A program made the translations under genes and the position numbers. Positions 33,678 through 41,674 of a stretch of 64,000 bases of DNA are shown here, piece by piece. Where the stretch lies: positions 124,001 through 188,000 of the forward strand of contig NZ_CAKLCM010000003.1 in NCBI RefSeq assembly GCF_921292975.1. The letters are read 5' to 3'. The stretch's first letter is position 1. The number at the start of each line of letters is the position of its first letter. The DNA comes from Vibrio hippocampi. Lineage in GTDB: Bacteria; Pseudomonadota; Gammaproteobacteria; Enterobacterales; Vibrionaceae. Below the pieces are notes generated by a model. The model ran no database searches. It worked only from the letters and a program-made list of their open reading frames with translations, and was not told the origin of the DNA.

Positions 33678-34943
33678 ATGGAACAGAGTTTAAAAAATAG
33701 ATACGAACAGAGTAAGTCACTTTACGCTAAATGGGGCATTGATGTTGATGCCGTTCTTGAGAAGCTAAAACGTGTTAAAGTTTCTATCCACTGTTGGCAG
33801 GGTGATGATGTTACTGGCTTTGAGGAAGTGGCTCATGAACTTTCTGGTGGTATCTCTGCTACGGGTAGCTATCCTGGTAAGGCGACTAATGCGCACGAAC
33901 TACGTGCCGATTTAGATAAAGCACTAAGCCTCATTCCTGGTAAGCACAAAATTAACCTTCATGCCCTATATGCGGAAACGTATGGTGTGGTTGTTGATCG
34001 TGATGAGCTAAAGCCAGAACACTTTGCTGGTTGGGTAGAGTGGGCTAAAGAGCGTGATCTCGGTCTAGATTTCAACCCAAGCCTGTTCTCACATCCAAAC
34101 GCTAGCGATGGTTTGACACTGTCTCACCCAGATAAAGGGGTTCGCGATTTCTGGATTAAACACTGCATTGCTTCGCGTAAGATTGGTGAATATTTTGGTC
34201 AAGAGTTAGAGCAAACGTGTCTAACCAATATCTGGATCCCAGACGGTTATAAAGACACACCAAGCAATCGCTTTGAACCACGTCAACGTCTAAAAGACTC
34301 ACTGGACGAAATTTTTGCTGTTGAAGTTGATGAGCAATTCAACAAAGACTCCGTAGAGTCAAAAGTATTCGGTATTGGTGTTGAGTCGTATACTGTCGGT
34401 TCGCACGAGTTTTATATGGGTTACGCCATCGCCAACAATAAGCTGTGTTTGTTGGATAATGGTCATTACCACCCAACTGAATCCGTAGCAGACAAGATTT
34501 CGTCAATGCTACTTTATCAAGATGAACTCGCGTTACATGTCACTCGCCCGGTACGTTGGGATAGTGACCATGTTGTTACGCTAAATGATGAGGTAAAAGA
34601 AATTGCCAAAGAACTGGTTCGTACTGACAGCTTAGATAACGTATACCTAGGCTTAGATTTCTTTGATGCCAGTATTAACCGCGTCGCTGCTTGGGTACTA
34701 GGTACTCGCAATATGCAAAAAGCGCTACTAGAAGCGATGCTCATGCCACATGACAAGCTGACTAAGCTTCAAAATGAGGGTGACTTTACACAGCGCTTGG
34801 TGCTGATGGAAGAGTTAAAAACTTACCCACTTGGTGATATTTGGAACTACTTTTGTGAAATCAACGATGTTCCGGCAAATGAAGATTGGTTTAAGTCGAT
34901 TGAGATCTATGAGCAAAACGTTCAATTTAAGCGAGGCAAATAA
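33678..34943 (+). CDS. rhaA: L-rhamnose isomerase
   Basis: A 421-residue Mn-dependent isomerase; text such as [40 protein letters not shown] and [13 protein letters not shown] is diagnostic of RhaA. It converts L-rhamnose to L-rhamnulose in the cytoplasm. Its stop overlaps the rhaD start by one base (TAATG). Codon use is less AT-rich than rhaB. Confidence 0.96.
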   Translation: MEQSLKNRYEQSKSLYAKWGIDVDAVLEKLKRVKVSIHCWQGDDVTGFEEVAHELSGGISATGSYPGKATNAHELRADLDKALSLIPGKHKINLHALYAETYGVVVDRDELKPEHFAGWVEWAKERDLGLDFNPSLFSHPNASDGLTLSHPDKGVRDFWIKHCIASRKIGEYFGQELEQTCLTNIWIPDGYKDTPSNRFEPRQRLKDSLDEIFAVEVDEQFNKDSVESKVFGIGVESYTVGSHEFYMGYAIANNKLCLLDNGHYHPTESVADKISSMLLYQDELALHVTRPVRWDSDHVVTLNDEVKEIAKELVRTDSLDNVYLGLDFFDASINRVAAWVLGTRNMQKALLEAMLMPHDKLTKLQNEGDFTQRLVLMEELKTYPLGDIWNYFCEINDVPANEDWFKSIEIYEQNVQFKRGK

Positions 34944-35755
34944 TGGAAAAGCTAGCATTTATACAAGAGTTTAAAAAGACAACACAAGACGCTTGGTTAA
35001 AAGGGTGGCATGAACGCAATGGTGGCAACCTGTCGTATCGTTTAACTCAATCAGAAGTTGAACAGGCTAGTCCATTTTTTAGTGAGCCGACGTCATGGGT
35101 GGATATTGGTGTAAAAGTACCTAACCTAGCAAATGAATACTTTATCGTCACTGGGAGTGGCAAGTATTTTCGCAACGTAGAAGTATGTATAGAAGAAAAT
35201 GCTGGCATTATTCAAGTTTCAGAAGACGGTGCCCAATACAAAATATTGTGGGGTCTCATCAATGATGCGAAGCCAACAAGTGAGTTGCCGGCGCATTTAA
35301 TGAACCATTCAGTAAAGTTTGATACTAAGGGTGGGCAGCACCGAGTGGTGATGCACTCTCACACGACGAACCTAATTGCGCTTACATTCGTTCTACCGCT
35401 CGAGGCCGAAACGTTTACTCGAGAGCTATGGGAGATGGCAACTGAATGTCCAGTAGTGTTCCCAGAAGGCGTGGGTATTGTTCCTTGGATGGTGCCAGGC
35501 GGTCGAGCCATTGCTGAAGAAACGAGTGAGTTGATGAAGATGTATGACGTTGCTATTTGGGCGCATCACGGTACTTTCTGCTCAGCTGAAGATCTAAGTC
35601 TGGCGTTTGGTTTGATGGATACTGCGGAGAAGGCTGCGGAAATATTGGTAAAAGTTCTGGCTATGGGTGGTAAGCGACAGACTATTCAGCCAGAAGAGTT
35701 CAAACAGCTCGAGTCTGCATTCAATGTGAAGTTGAATGAAAAAGCACTGGTTTGA
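34943..35755 (+). CDS. rhaD: Rhamnulose-1-phosphate aldolase
   Basis: A 270-residue class II aldolase: GWHERNGGNLSYRL, FIVTGSGKYFRNV, HRVVMHSHTTNLIALT with the zinc histidines, and IWAHHGTFCSAEDL. It splits L-rhamnulose 1-phosphate into dihydroxyacetone phosphate and L-lactaldehyde; the latter is the substrate for the FucO-like enzyme at 20507. Overlaps rhaA by one base. Confidence 0.96.
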   Translation: MEKLAFIQEFKKTTQDAWLKGWHERNGGNLSYRLTQSEVEQASPFFSEPTSWVDIGVKVPNLANEYFIVTGSGKYFRNVEVCIEENAGIIQVSEDGAQYKILWGLINDAKPTSELPAHLMNHSVKFDTKGGQHRVVMHSHTTNLIALTFVLPLEAETFTRELWEMATECPVVFPEGVGIVPWMVPGGRAIAEETSELMKMYDVAIWAHHGTFCSAEDLSLAFGLMDTAEKAAEILVKVLAMGGKRQTIQPEEFKQLESAFNVKLNEKALV

Positions 35756-35766
35756 GGAGGCGTTAG

Positions 35767-36081
35767 GTGATTAGAAAAGCGTTTAAACTCAAAGTCAATC
35801 CTGGTCAGTTTGAAGAATACAAAAAACGTCATGGTCATGTTTTTCCTGAACTAATTGAGGCGATTAAAGCTGCTGGTGCTAGCAACTATTCGATTTTTCT
35901 AGACGAAGATACTGGTTGTTTGTTCGGGTATGTCGAGTTAGAATCCATTGATAAATGGAACGGCGTTTCAAAAACTGATGCTTGTCAAAAGTGGTGGCGT
36001 TATATGGAAGATATTATGGAAACGAATCCAGATAGAAGCCCTAAGTCCGTAGAGTTAACAGAGATGTTTTATCTAGCGTAA
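35767..36081 (+). CDS. rhaM: L-rhamnose mutarotase
   Basis: A 104-residue protein matching RhaM throughout: MIRKAFKLKVNPGQFEEYKKRH, YSIFLDEDTGCLFGYVE, CQKWWRYMEDIMETNPDRSP. It interconverts alpha and beta anomers of L-rhamnose. GTG start, with TGAGGAGGCGTTAG spanning the rhaD stop; 11 bases after rhaD. Confidence 0.94.
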   Translation: MIRKAFKLKVNPGQFEEYKKRHGHVFPELIEAIKAAGASNYSIFLDEDTGCLFGYVELESIDKWNGVSKTDACQKWWRYMEDIMETNPDRSPKSVELTEMFYLA

Positions 36082-36128
36082 CTACGATTAGCGAACGCGA
36101 AGAAACAATAAAGTATCAAGAGGTAAAT

Positions 36129-37502
36129 ATGAAAAAGCCGAACATCATCGTAATTTTTAGCGATCAACAGCGTTGGGATACGTTAGGTTGTTATGGTCAA
36201 GAACTGCCAGTGACCCCTAATCTTGATGAACTTGCACGTGATGGTGTAATGTTCGAAAACGCATTCACAGTTAACCCTGTATGTGGTCCTACACGTTCGA
36301 CAATGCAAACCGGTCTGTATCCAACGGAGACGGGTTGCTTCCGAAACGATATCATCCTCCCGCAAGGTCAAAAAACCGTGGCTCACTTTTTGTCCGATGA
36401 AGGATATAGTGTCGGTTATGTCGGTAAGTGGCACCTTGCCTCAAACAATACCGCTCATGAAGGTTTTGTCGTTGCGGCACCGACTGAAAGTTCAGGCGAA
36501 ATAATCGATAACTGTTTCACGGCGATACCAAAACAGTATCGTGGTGGCTATAAAGATTTCTGGATTGCTTCGGATATTCTAGAAGGCACATCGCATGGTT
36601 ATGGCGGACATATGTTCGACATTGATGGTAACAAGGTAAGTTGGGATGAAGATGTTTATCGTGCAGACTTTTTGACGGATCTGACAACCGATTACATCGA
36701 TAACTACCAAGAAGAAGAGCCGTTCTTTTTATTCCTGTCTTATCTAGAACCGCATCATCAAAATGATAGAAAGACCTATGAAGGTCCACATGGATCGCAA
36801 GAGAAATGGAGCAACTTTAAAGTCCCTGGCGATCTAGAGCCTTTTGTTAATGGTGATTGGGCGGAAGAGTACCCAGACTACCTAGGTTGTTGTAACAATC
36901 TTGACCAAAATGTGGGCAAAATCCGTCAAGCGATAAAAGATAAAGGATTAGATGATAACACCATCATTGTTTATCTGAGTGACCACGGTTCTCACTTCAA
37001 GACACGTAATGGTGAATACAAGCGTTCATGCCATGACTCTTCGATTCGTATTCCTTTTGTGATTTACGATCCAAGAGCGAGAGCAGGTCAGGTGATTGAT
37101 GACCACGCGAGCATCATTGATGTGGTTCCAACTCTGCTCAAGGCTGCAGGAATTAAAGTACCAAGCTATATGCAAGGTCAGCCGTTACAAGATCTGTATA
37201 TCGATAAAGCTAAAAGGAGCAATGTTAGCTTCATTCAGATCAGTGAATCACAAATTGGTCGTGCTATTCGTACCGATACATGGACGTACTCAGTGGCAGC
37301 TCCGGATCAAAGTGGGTTACTAGAAAAACACAGTGAGGTGTACCAAGAAGAATTCTTGTACAATCTGGTTGACGATCCTAATCAGTTGGAAAATTTGGTG
37401 ACCAGTGAGGACCTGAAGCCGGTTAAAGAGATGCTACGAAAACTTCTACTTGAAGAGATCTATCGCATTGAAGGCAAGAAACCAGAAATCATGGAAGTGT
37501 AA
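36129..37502 (+). CDS. Formylglycine-type sulfatase, cytoplasmic, rha-operon encoded
   Basis: A 457-residue S1-family sulfatase. NIIVIFSDQQRWDTLGCYG carries the metal aspartates; NPVCGPTRSTMQTG is the C-x-P-x-R maturation/catalytic motif with cysteine (not serine) as residue about 55; GKWHLA and YLSDHGSHF complete the site. No signal peptide, unlike most marine polysaccharide sulfatases, so it should desulfate imported substrate in the cytoplasm. Co-transcribed with rhaBADM, its best candidate substrate is rhamnose 3-sulfate or its uronate disaccharide. Activation is expected from the anSME at 37609. Confidence 0.9.
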   Translation: MKKPNIIVIFSDQQRWDTLGCYGQELPVTPNLDELARDGVMFENAFTVNPVCGPTRSTMQTGLYPTETGCFRNDIILPQGQKTVAHFLSDEGYSVGYVGKWHLASNNTAHEGFVVAAPTESSGEIIDNCFTAIPKQYRGGYKDFWIASDILEGTSHGYGGHMFDIDGNKVSWDEDVYRADFLTDLTTDYIDNYQEEEPFFLFLSYLEPHHQNDRKTYEGPHGSQEKWSNFKVPGDLEPFVNGDWAEEYPDYLGCCNNLDQNVGKIRQAIKDKGLDDNTIIVYLSDHGSHFKTRNGEYKRSCHDSSIRIPFVIYDPRARAGQVIDDHASIIDVVPTLLKAAGIKVPSYMQGQPLQDLYIDKAKRSNVSFIQISESQIGRAIRTDTWTYSVAAPDQSGLLEKHSEVYQEEFLYNLVDDPNQLENLVTSEDLKPVKEMLRKLLLEEIYRIEGKKPEIMEV

Positions 37503-37539
37503 TTGATTGTGCTAACGCACATTAATATGTTCACGGCTA

Positions 37540-37571
37540 AAGTCCATAGTGTCACCACTATGGACTTTTTT
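37540..37571. terminator. Terminator between sulfatase and maturase genes
   Basis: AAGTCCATAGTG and CACTATGGACTT pair perfectly, followed by TTTTTG on the plus strand. The rha-sulfatase operon ends here, convergent with the anSME gene. Confidence 0.9.
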
Positions 37572-37608
37572 GTCACCAGGCTGAGTGTTTCAATAGTTGG
37601 ATTGTCGT

Positions 37609-38895
37609 CTATGCACAACAGCGTTTGTATTTCTTACCACTACCGCATGGGCAAACGTCATTTCTGGCAACTTTCTCAGTCGGTTTATCAGCAAGTTGCC
37701 CCATGATCTTGGCGGGAGATTGGTCATTCTTTATCAGTTTTGCCATGTAAGCCATCGCATGCTGAGAATGATCGAAAAAACTGAAATAGCCTTCACACAA
37801 ATAGTTATGGTCGAGTTCCCCCGTTGGTCCAGGTAAAAAGCGATGTTTCGGGCAGCCGCCGTGGCAGGCGAATCGATAGCGACATGACTGACACTTACTA
37901 TTGAGTTGTTTTGACTTGTTTAGTCCGAAGTTAATAGCTTCTTCACTATTATTCATTGATTGGATCGTGCGGTCGTGAATATTACCTAGTTTATATTCTG
38001 GGTATACGTAGTGATCGCATTGAAATAGATCGCCATTCGCTTCTAAGGCAAACGCATGCCCACACCTAGGCGAAAATACGCATATTGGACTAGGTTGACC
38101 AATCCAAGTGGTTAATGTGGTATCAAACTGTTGCACAAAGATACGACCCACATCCTTGGTTACCCAGTAGTCAAAGATAGTATTGAGGAACTGACCATAA
38201 TCATCTGGCTTGACGGACCAAGGAGTGACGTTACCGTGTTTTTGGTCAGGATTTACCAACCAGCTATCGTTTGTTAACTGGTTAGATTCTTGTCGTTCTA
38301 CCAATGGGATAAATTGGATAAAATTCGAACCAATGCTTTTTAAATATTGATAAACCCTGAGAGGGTGTTTTACGTTCTTATCATTGACAACAGTGAGAGT
38401 ATTAAACTCGACTTTATGTTTTTTCAATAGTTCAATAGCTTCGACTACTTTGCTATGGGTACCCTTGCCACTGGTGTTAGTACGATAGGCATCATGCATA
38501 TCCTCAGGACCATCAATAGATACGCCAATTAGAAAATCGTTTTGTTTGAAAAGCTCACACCACTCATCGTTGATCAAAATTCCATTGGTTTGAAATGCGT
38601 GAGAAATCGTTTTGTTGCCTTGATAACGTTCGCATAATTGAACAACGGAGCGATAAAAATCCACTCCGAGTAAGGTAGGTTCTCCGCCTTGCCATGCGAA
38701 CTGAACATTATCGCTCTGCTGAGCCGCAATATATTGCTGGATAAACGTCTCAAGCGTTGCGTTATCCATACGCCAGTTTTTCTGTCTATCAGGGTAGAGT
38801 TTTTCTTTCTCTAAGTAAAAACAGTAGTCACAATCGATATTACATACCGATCCAGATGGCTTAGCCATCACATGACAATTAGTAATTTGGTTCAT
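37609..38895 (-). CDS. Anaerobic-type sulfatase-maturating radical SAM enzyme (anSME)
   Basis: A 428-residue enzyme. CNIDCDYC (C18, C22, C25) binds the radical SAM cluster; SPASM-region cysteines occur in CVFSPRCGHAFALEANGDLFQCDHYVYPEYKLG and CQSCRYRFACHGGCPKH, giving two auxiliary clusters. It oxidises the sulfatase active-site cysteine (or serine) to formylglycine. The C-terminus bears an extra SEC-C zinc motif NDVCPCGSGKKYKRCCA, unusual for short anSMEs. Its start overlaps the upstream DUF202 gene by one base; it converges with its presumed client sulfatase. Confidence 0.93.
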   Translation of the reverse strand: MNQITNCHVMAKPSGSVCNIDCDYCFYLEKEKLYPDRQKNWRMDNATLETFIQQYIAAQQSDNVQFAWQGGEPTLLGVDFYRSVVQLCERYQGNKTISHAFQTNGILINDEWCELFKQNDFLIGVSIDGPEDMHDAYRTNTSGKGTHSKVVEAIELLKKHKVEFNTLTVVNDKNVKHPLRVYQYLKSIGSNFIQFIPLVERQESNQLTNDSWLVNPDQKHGNVTPWSVKPDDYGQFLNTIFDYWVTKDVGRIFVQQFDTTLTTWIGQPSPICVFSPRCGHAFALEANGDLFQCDHYVYPEYKLGNIHDRTIQSMNNSEEAINFGLNKSKQLNSKCQSCRYRFACHGGCPKHRFLPGPTGELDHNYLCEGYFSFFDHSQHAMAYMAKLIKNDQSPAKIMGQLADKPTEKVARNDVCPCGSGKKYKRCCA

Positions 38896-39173
38896 TATGT
38901 TTTTCCTATGAAGTATTCCGATAGCATTGTTAGAGCGTATGTAACCGCTATCAGTACTATTATTATTGAAGTAAAAAGTTTGATGATCCTAGCGTGAGAG
39001 AGAGAGCAAACTATTGCAACAAGCATTGCCGCAGCGCCGCATAAATAAGGGAGTGTTGCCGAATCAGACACCGATACTTTTAGCAACACAACACCGATTG
39101 CAAACAGAACTAACTGAGTTCTTAACCACGATAAGGCAGTTCGTTCTAACTGCAGACCTTTAACGGCGCTCAT
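38895..39173 (-). CDS. DUF202 family membrane protein (second of pair)
   Basis: A 92-residue protein with about three transmembrane helices; LQLERTALSWLRTQLVLFAIGVVLLK is the DUF202 signature (RTxLAWxRT type). Function unknown in the family. It overlaps the neighbouring genes by 4 and 1 bases, so it is translated from a tight operon with a sister DUF202 protein, a Crp/Fnr regulator and the sulfatase maturase. Confidence 0.85.
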   Translation of the reverse strand: MSAVKGLQLERTALSWLRTQLVLFAIGVVLLKVSVSDSATLPYLCGAAAMLVAIVCSLSHARIIKLFTSIIIVLIAVTYALTMLSEYFIGKT

Positions 39174-39535
39174 AAAGTGATTGCTAAGGCAATAATGAAG
39201 GTGAGAACTAAGATAGTCGAACTGATGATTTTCATATTCGACGTATATTGCAGCTCTTGGTTTAGCCTCATCGCTTGTTCATTACGAGACCATCGTCGAT
39301 AAGCATAGATAGCGACTATTCCCGAACAGAAACATAAGAAACAAGAAATCAATAGTCGCACTAATGGATTAGCAAGATCTGGTGTAAGTTGATCGAGAGC
39401 AATTGCACCTGCTAACAAGGCTAGTGATGTTCTAATCCAAGCTAGGTAGGTACGTTCGTTAGCGAGCGAGAAGCGATAATCAGGTGCGATCCCTTGTTCT
39501 CTCCACGACGTCTTTTTCGGGCTCAATTTTTTCAT
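39170..39535 (-). CDS. DUF202 family membrane protein (first of pair, YidH-like)
   Basis: A 121-residue protein with three transmembrane helices; DYRFSLANERTYLAWIRTSLALLAGAIALDQL is a textbook DUF202/YidH start. ATGA overlaps join it to the Crp/Fnr gene upstream and the second DUF202 gene downstream. Paired YidH-YidG-like genes occur in enterics near the sulfatase yidJ, so linkage of DUF202 pairs with sulfatase genes may be meaningful. Confidence 0.87.
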   Translation of the reverse strand: MKKLSPKKTSWREQGIAPDYRFSLANERTYLAWIRTSLALLAGAIALDQLTPDLANPLVRLLISCFLCFCSGIVAIYAYRRWSRNEQAMRLNQELQYTSNMKIISSTILVLTFIIALAITL

Positions 39536-40161
39536 TTGGCGGATTCCTTGAACATCTGCCTAGCACTATCCAACTTTGATAGGTCTAGAGGGTGAGGTTT
39601 ACGATGGTGTTCACTTAGTGCACCTGATTGTTTTAGTGATTTACAAAAACGAATCACAGTCGTCACGTCAGTAGCGCTGTACTCGCTTATCTCACGGTAA
39701 GTCCATGGGTAATGGGGGTAGTATGTGAAGAAATGTTGTATGGCATCGATAATTCTATTTTTAGCATTGAAAGCACTGAACTGGACAAGACGTCGCTCCG
39801 CTTCTCCCAACTCTTGGCAGACTTCGGTCGTTAGAGCTTTGTTCAAAGAGGGGGATAGTTGTTGCAATACCTCAAAAGTATGGATATTCACTTTACTGAT
39901 AACACTGTTTTCCATCGCCCTGGCAGTAGCCGGATAGTGCTGATTGGTAAACAGAGAACGATAACCAAAGTATGAACCTCTCCCGTATAACCTCAACAAT
40001 GATTCTTTCCCAGTATCTGCTATCTGGTAAAGCCCTATAAACCCACTTTCAACCCGATAAAATCCTGATGCCTTAGTATTGCTGAAGTACACGGCTTCAC
40101 GTTTGCTGACATTGAGCCTAGTTGTCATTTGTTGTAGTGATGGTGGTATTGGTATGGTCAT
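39532..40161 (-). CDS. Crp/Fnr-family regulator without recognised iron-sulfur cysteines
   Basis: A 209-residue protein with an N-terminal cyclic-nucleotide-binding-like barrel (FYRVESGFIGLYQIADTGKESLLRLYGRGSYFGYRSLF) and a C-terminal winged helix (WTYREISEYSATDVTTVIRFCKSLKQSG). No FNR-like cysteine cluster at the N-terminus, and the cAMP-contact residues of CRP are not obvious, so the signal is unknown. It heads the anSME operon and diverges from the TauE/SafE gene, suggesting control of sulfate-ester metabolism. The ribosome site is weak; a start at 40128 is possible. Confidence 0.8.
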   Translation of the reverse strand: MTIPIPPSLQQMTTRLNVSKREAVYFSNTKASGFYRVESGFIGLYQIADTGKESLLRLYGRGSYFGYRSLFTNQHYPATARAMENSVISKVNIHTFEVLQQLSPSLNKALTTEVCQELGEAERRLVQFSAFNAKNRIIDAIQHFFTYYPHYPWTYREISEYSATDVTTVIRFCKSLKQSGALSEHHRKPHPLDLSKLDSARQMFKESAK

Positions 40162-40310
40162 ACGATCGTCATTACGTGTTATATGTAGGGTTAGTGTACT
40201 GCAAAAAAAAAAGCCAAAATATGATCAACGCCATAAACCAAAAACTAATTGATACGTTAGATTGTTTTAATTGAAAAGATGTTTTATTTATAGCGTTAAG
40301 GAGAGGGTTT

Positions 40311-41129
40311 ATGCCGTTCTATGATCTGTTGACGGACGTATGGTCTGCGGATGCAGTGGTTTTGAAGCTGCTTCTTGGAAGCATTTTTGGGTTGTGTCTG
40401 GGGTTAACAGGCGTTGGTGGAGGAGTACTGTTAATACCAATGTTACAGTTGTTTTGCGGTATGTCTCCTGTGTTAGCGGTAGGTACAGCAAGTATGATTT
40501 CTGCAATGGTTAAGATTAACGCTTCACTGATTCATATTAAGGCGCGCAACGTGTCTTGGAATAAGATAGCGTTACTGTTTGTCGGTGCGGTACCGGTCAC
40601 ATTGGTTGTTACACAAATGGTGGTTTACTTCAGTACACATCCGTATTATTCCCAAGCGACGGAGCAGACGATTACTTGGCTTGTTACGATCGTAATGGTT
40701 GGCTCACTGATTTCAGTGTTCTCAAAATACAAGGGCGCTGCGGTCGGGTATACTGCCGTAACTTCAAACCCAAAGACAAACACCAAAAAAGCTATCATGT
40801 CTGGTATGTTCTGTGGCTCAGTTTTAGGTTCTACTGGTGTTGGTGGTGGTGTTCTGCTTCTACCGGTGCTCAACAACGTGCTGCATCTTGACATTAAGAA
40901 AGCCGTTGGCTCTTCAGTAGTTCTCGCATTGTCTTTGTCAGCAATCGCAGCTGCAGGATATGCGAAAGGTGGACAGTCGGATGTAAATACGGCAATACTC
41001 TTTTTTATTGGTTCATTTGTTGGTGTTCCCATATCTGCTTATTTGATGAAGCGTATGTCGGAGCGCCACGTTTATTCAGCGACTATGGTAGTCATCTCGG
41101 TCAGCTTAATTGCTTACTTGGCACTTTAA
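40311..41129 (+). CDS. TauE/SafE-family sulfite/organosulfonate exporter
   Basis: A 272-residue membrane protein with about eight transmembrane segments and the duplicated family motif: GSIFGLCLGLTGVGGGVLLIPML and GMFCGSVLGSTGVGGGVLLLPVL. TauE/SafE proteins export sulfite, sulfoacetate or related anions. It diverges from the Crp/Fnr-DUF202-anSME operon, so removal of sulfur oxyanion from sulfatase action is a reasonable inference. GGAGAGGG precedes ATG 40311. Confidence 0.88.
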   Translation: MPFYDLLTDVWSADAVVLKLLLGSIFGLCLGLTGVGGGVLLIPMLQLFCGMSPVLAVGTASMISAMVKINASLIHIKARNVSWNKIALLFVGAVPVTLVVTQMVVYFSTHPYYSQATEQTITWLVTIVMVGSLISVFSKYKGAAVGYTAVTSNPKTNTKKAIMSGMFCGSVLGSTGVGGGVLLLPVLNNVLHLDIKKAVGSSVVLALSLSAIAAAGYAKGGQSDVNTAILFFIGSFVGVPISAYLMKRMSERHVYSATMVVISVSLIAYLAL

Positions 41130-41674
41130 TGAGAGAAACTAATCTTTCGGTGTAAAAATAATGCGATAACGAAGTTCTAATGCTGCCAATTATGGGTATC
41201 TGACATAGCGTCGCGGGATTATTCATCGAATCACTATTATCTATAGATAACAATGATTTGACTCTCTCTTTCTATTGTTTCATGCCGATACCTTACTATC
41301 AAACCACTGACTAACGTTAGTTCATTCATTTTTTGAACGATCGATGTGACGTCACGTTTTAGATAGCCTCTACGACTAAACTGAGTTGTGCAACAAAGCT
41401 GATCTTTATGCAAAATTTGCCCTGAAAATTACCAAAAATTACCATTACATTTATGAGCCAGAAAAAGTAAGTTAGCTATGTTGGTTATAATTGATATTTA
41501 AATTAGTCCACATATGGTACATGGGTAATTTATAAGTTGTGTAGAATGTATCATTTTTTACATTGTTTATATGTCACCTATATATTCTAAATATAAATTT
41601 GTTGTTAATGTTCGGAAAAACGAACAAGTTAAAATAAATTACGTTGAAATAAAATAAAATGAAAGGGAAGAAAC
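41130..41674. promoter_or_regulatory. 545-bp intergenic region upstream of the SLC5 gene
   Basis: No gene. TGTTCG (41609-41614) and CGAACA (41621-41626) form an inverted repeat 49 bp before the symporter start. The rest is AT-rich; boxes could not be fixed. Confidence 0.4.

Noticed and set aside
41340..41360. TGTGACGTCACG considered as a CRP site
   Set aside because: The two half-sites lack the six-base spacer of a CRP site.
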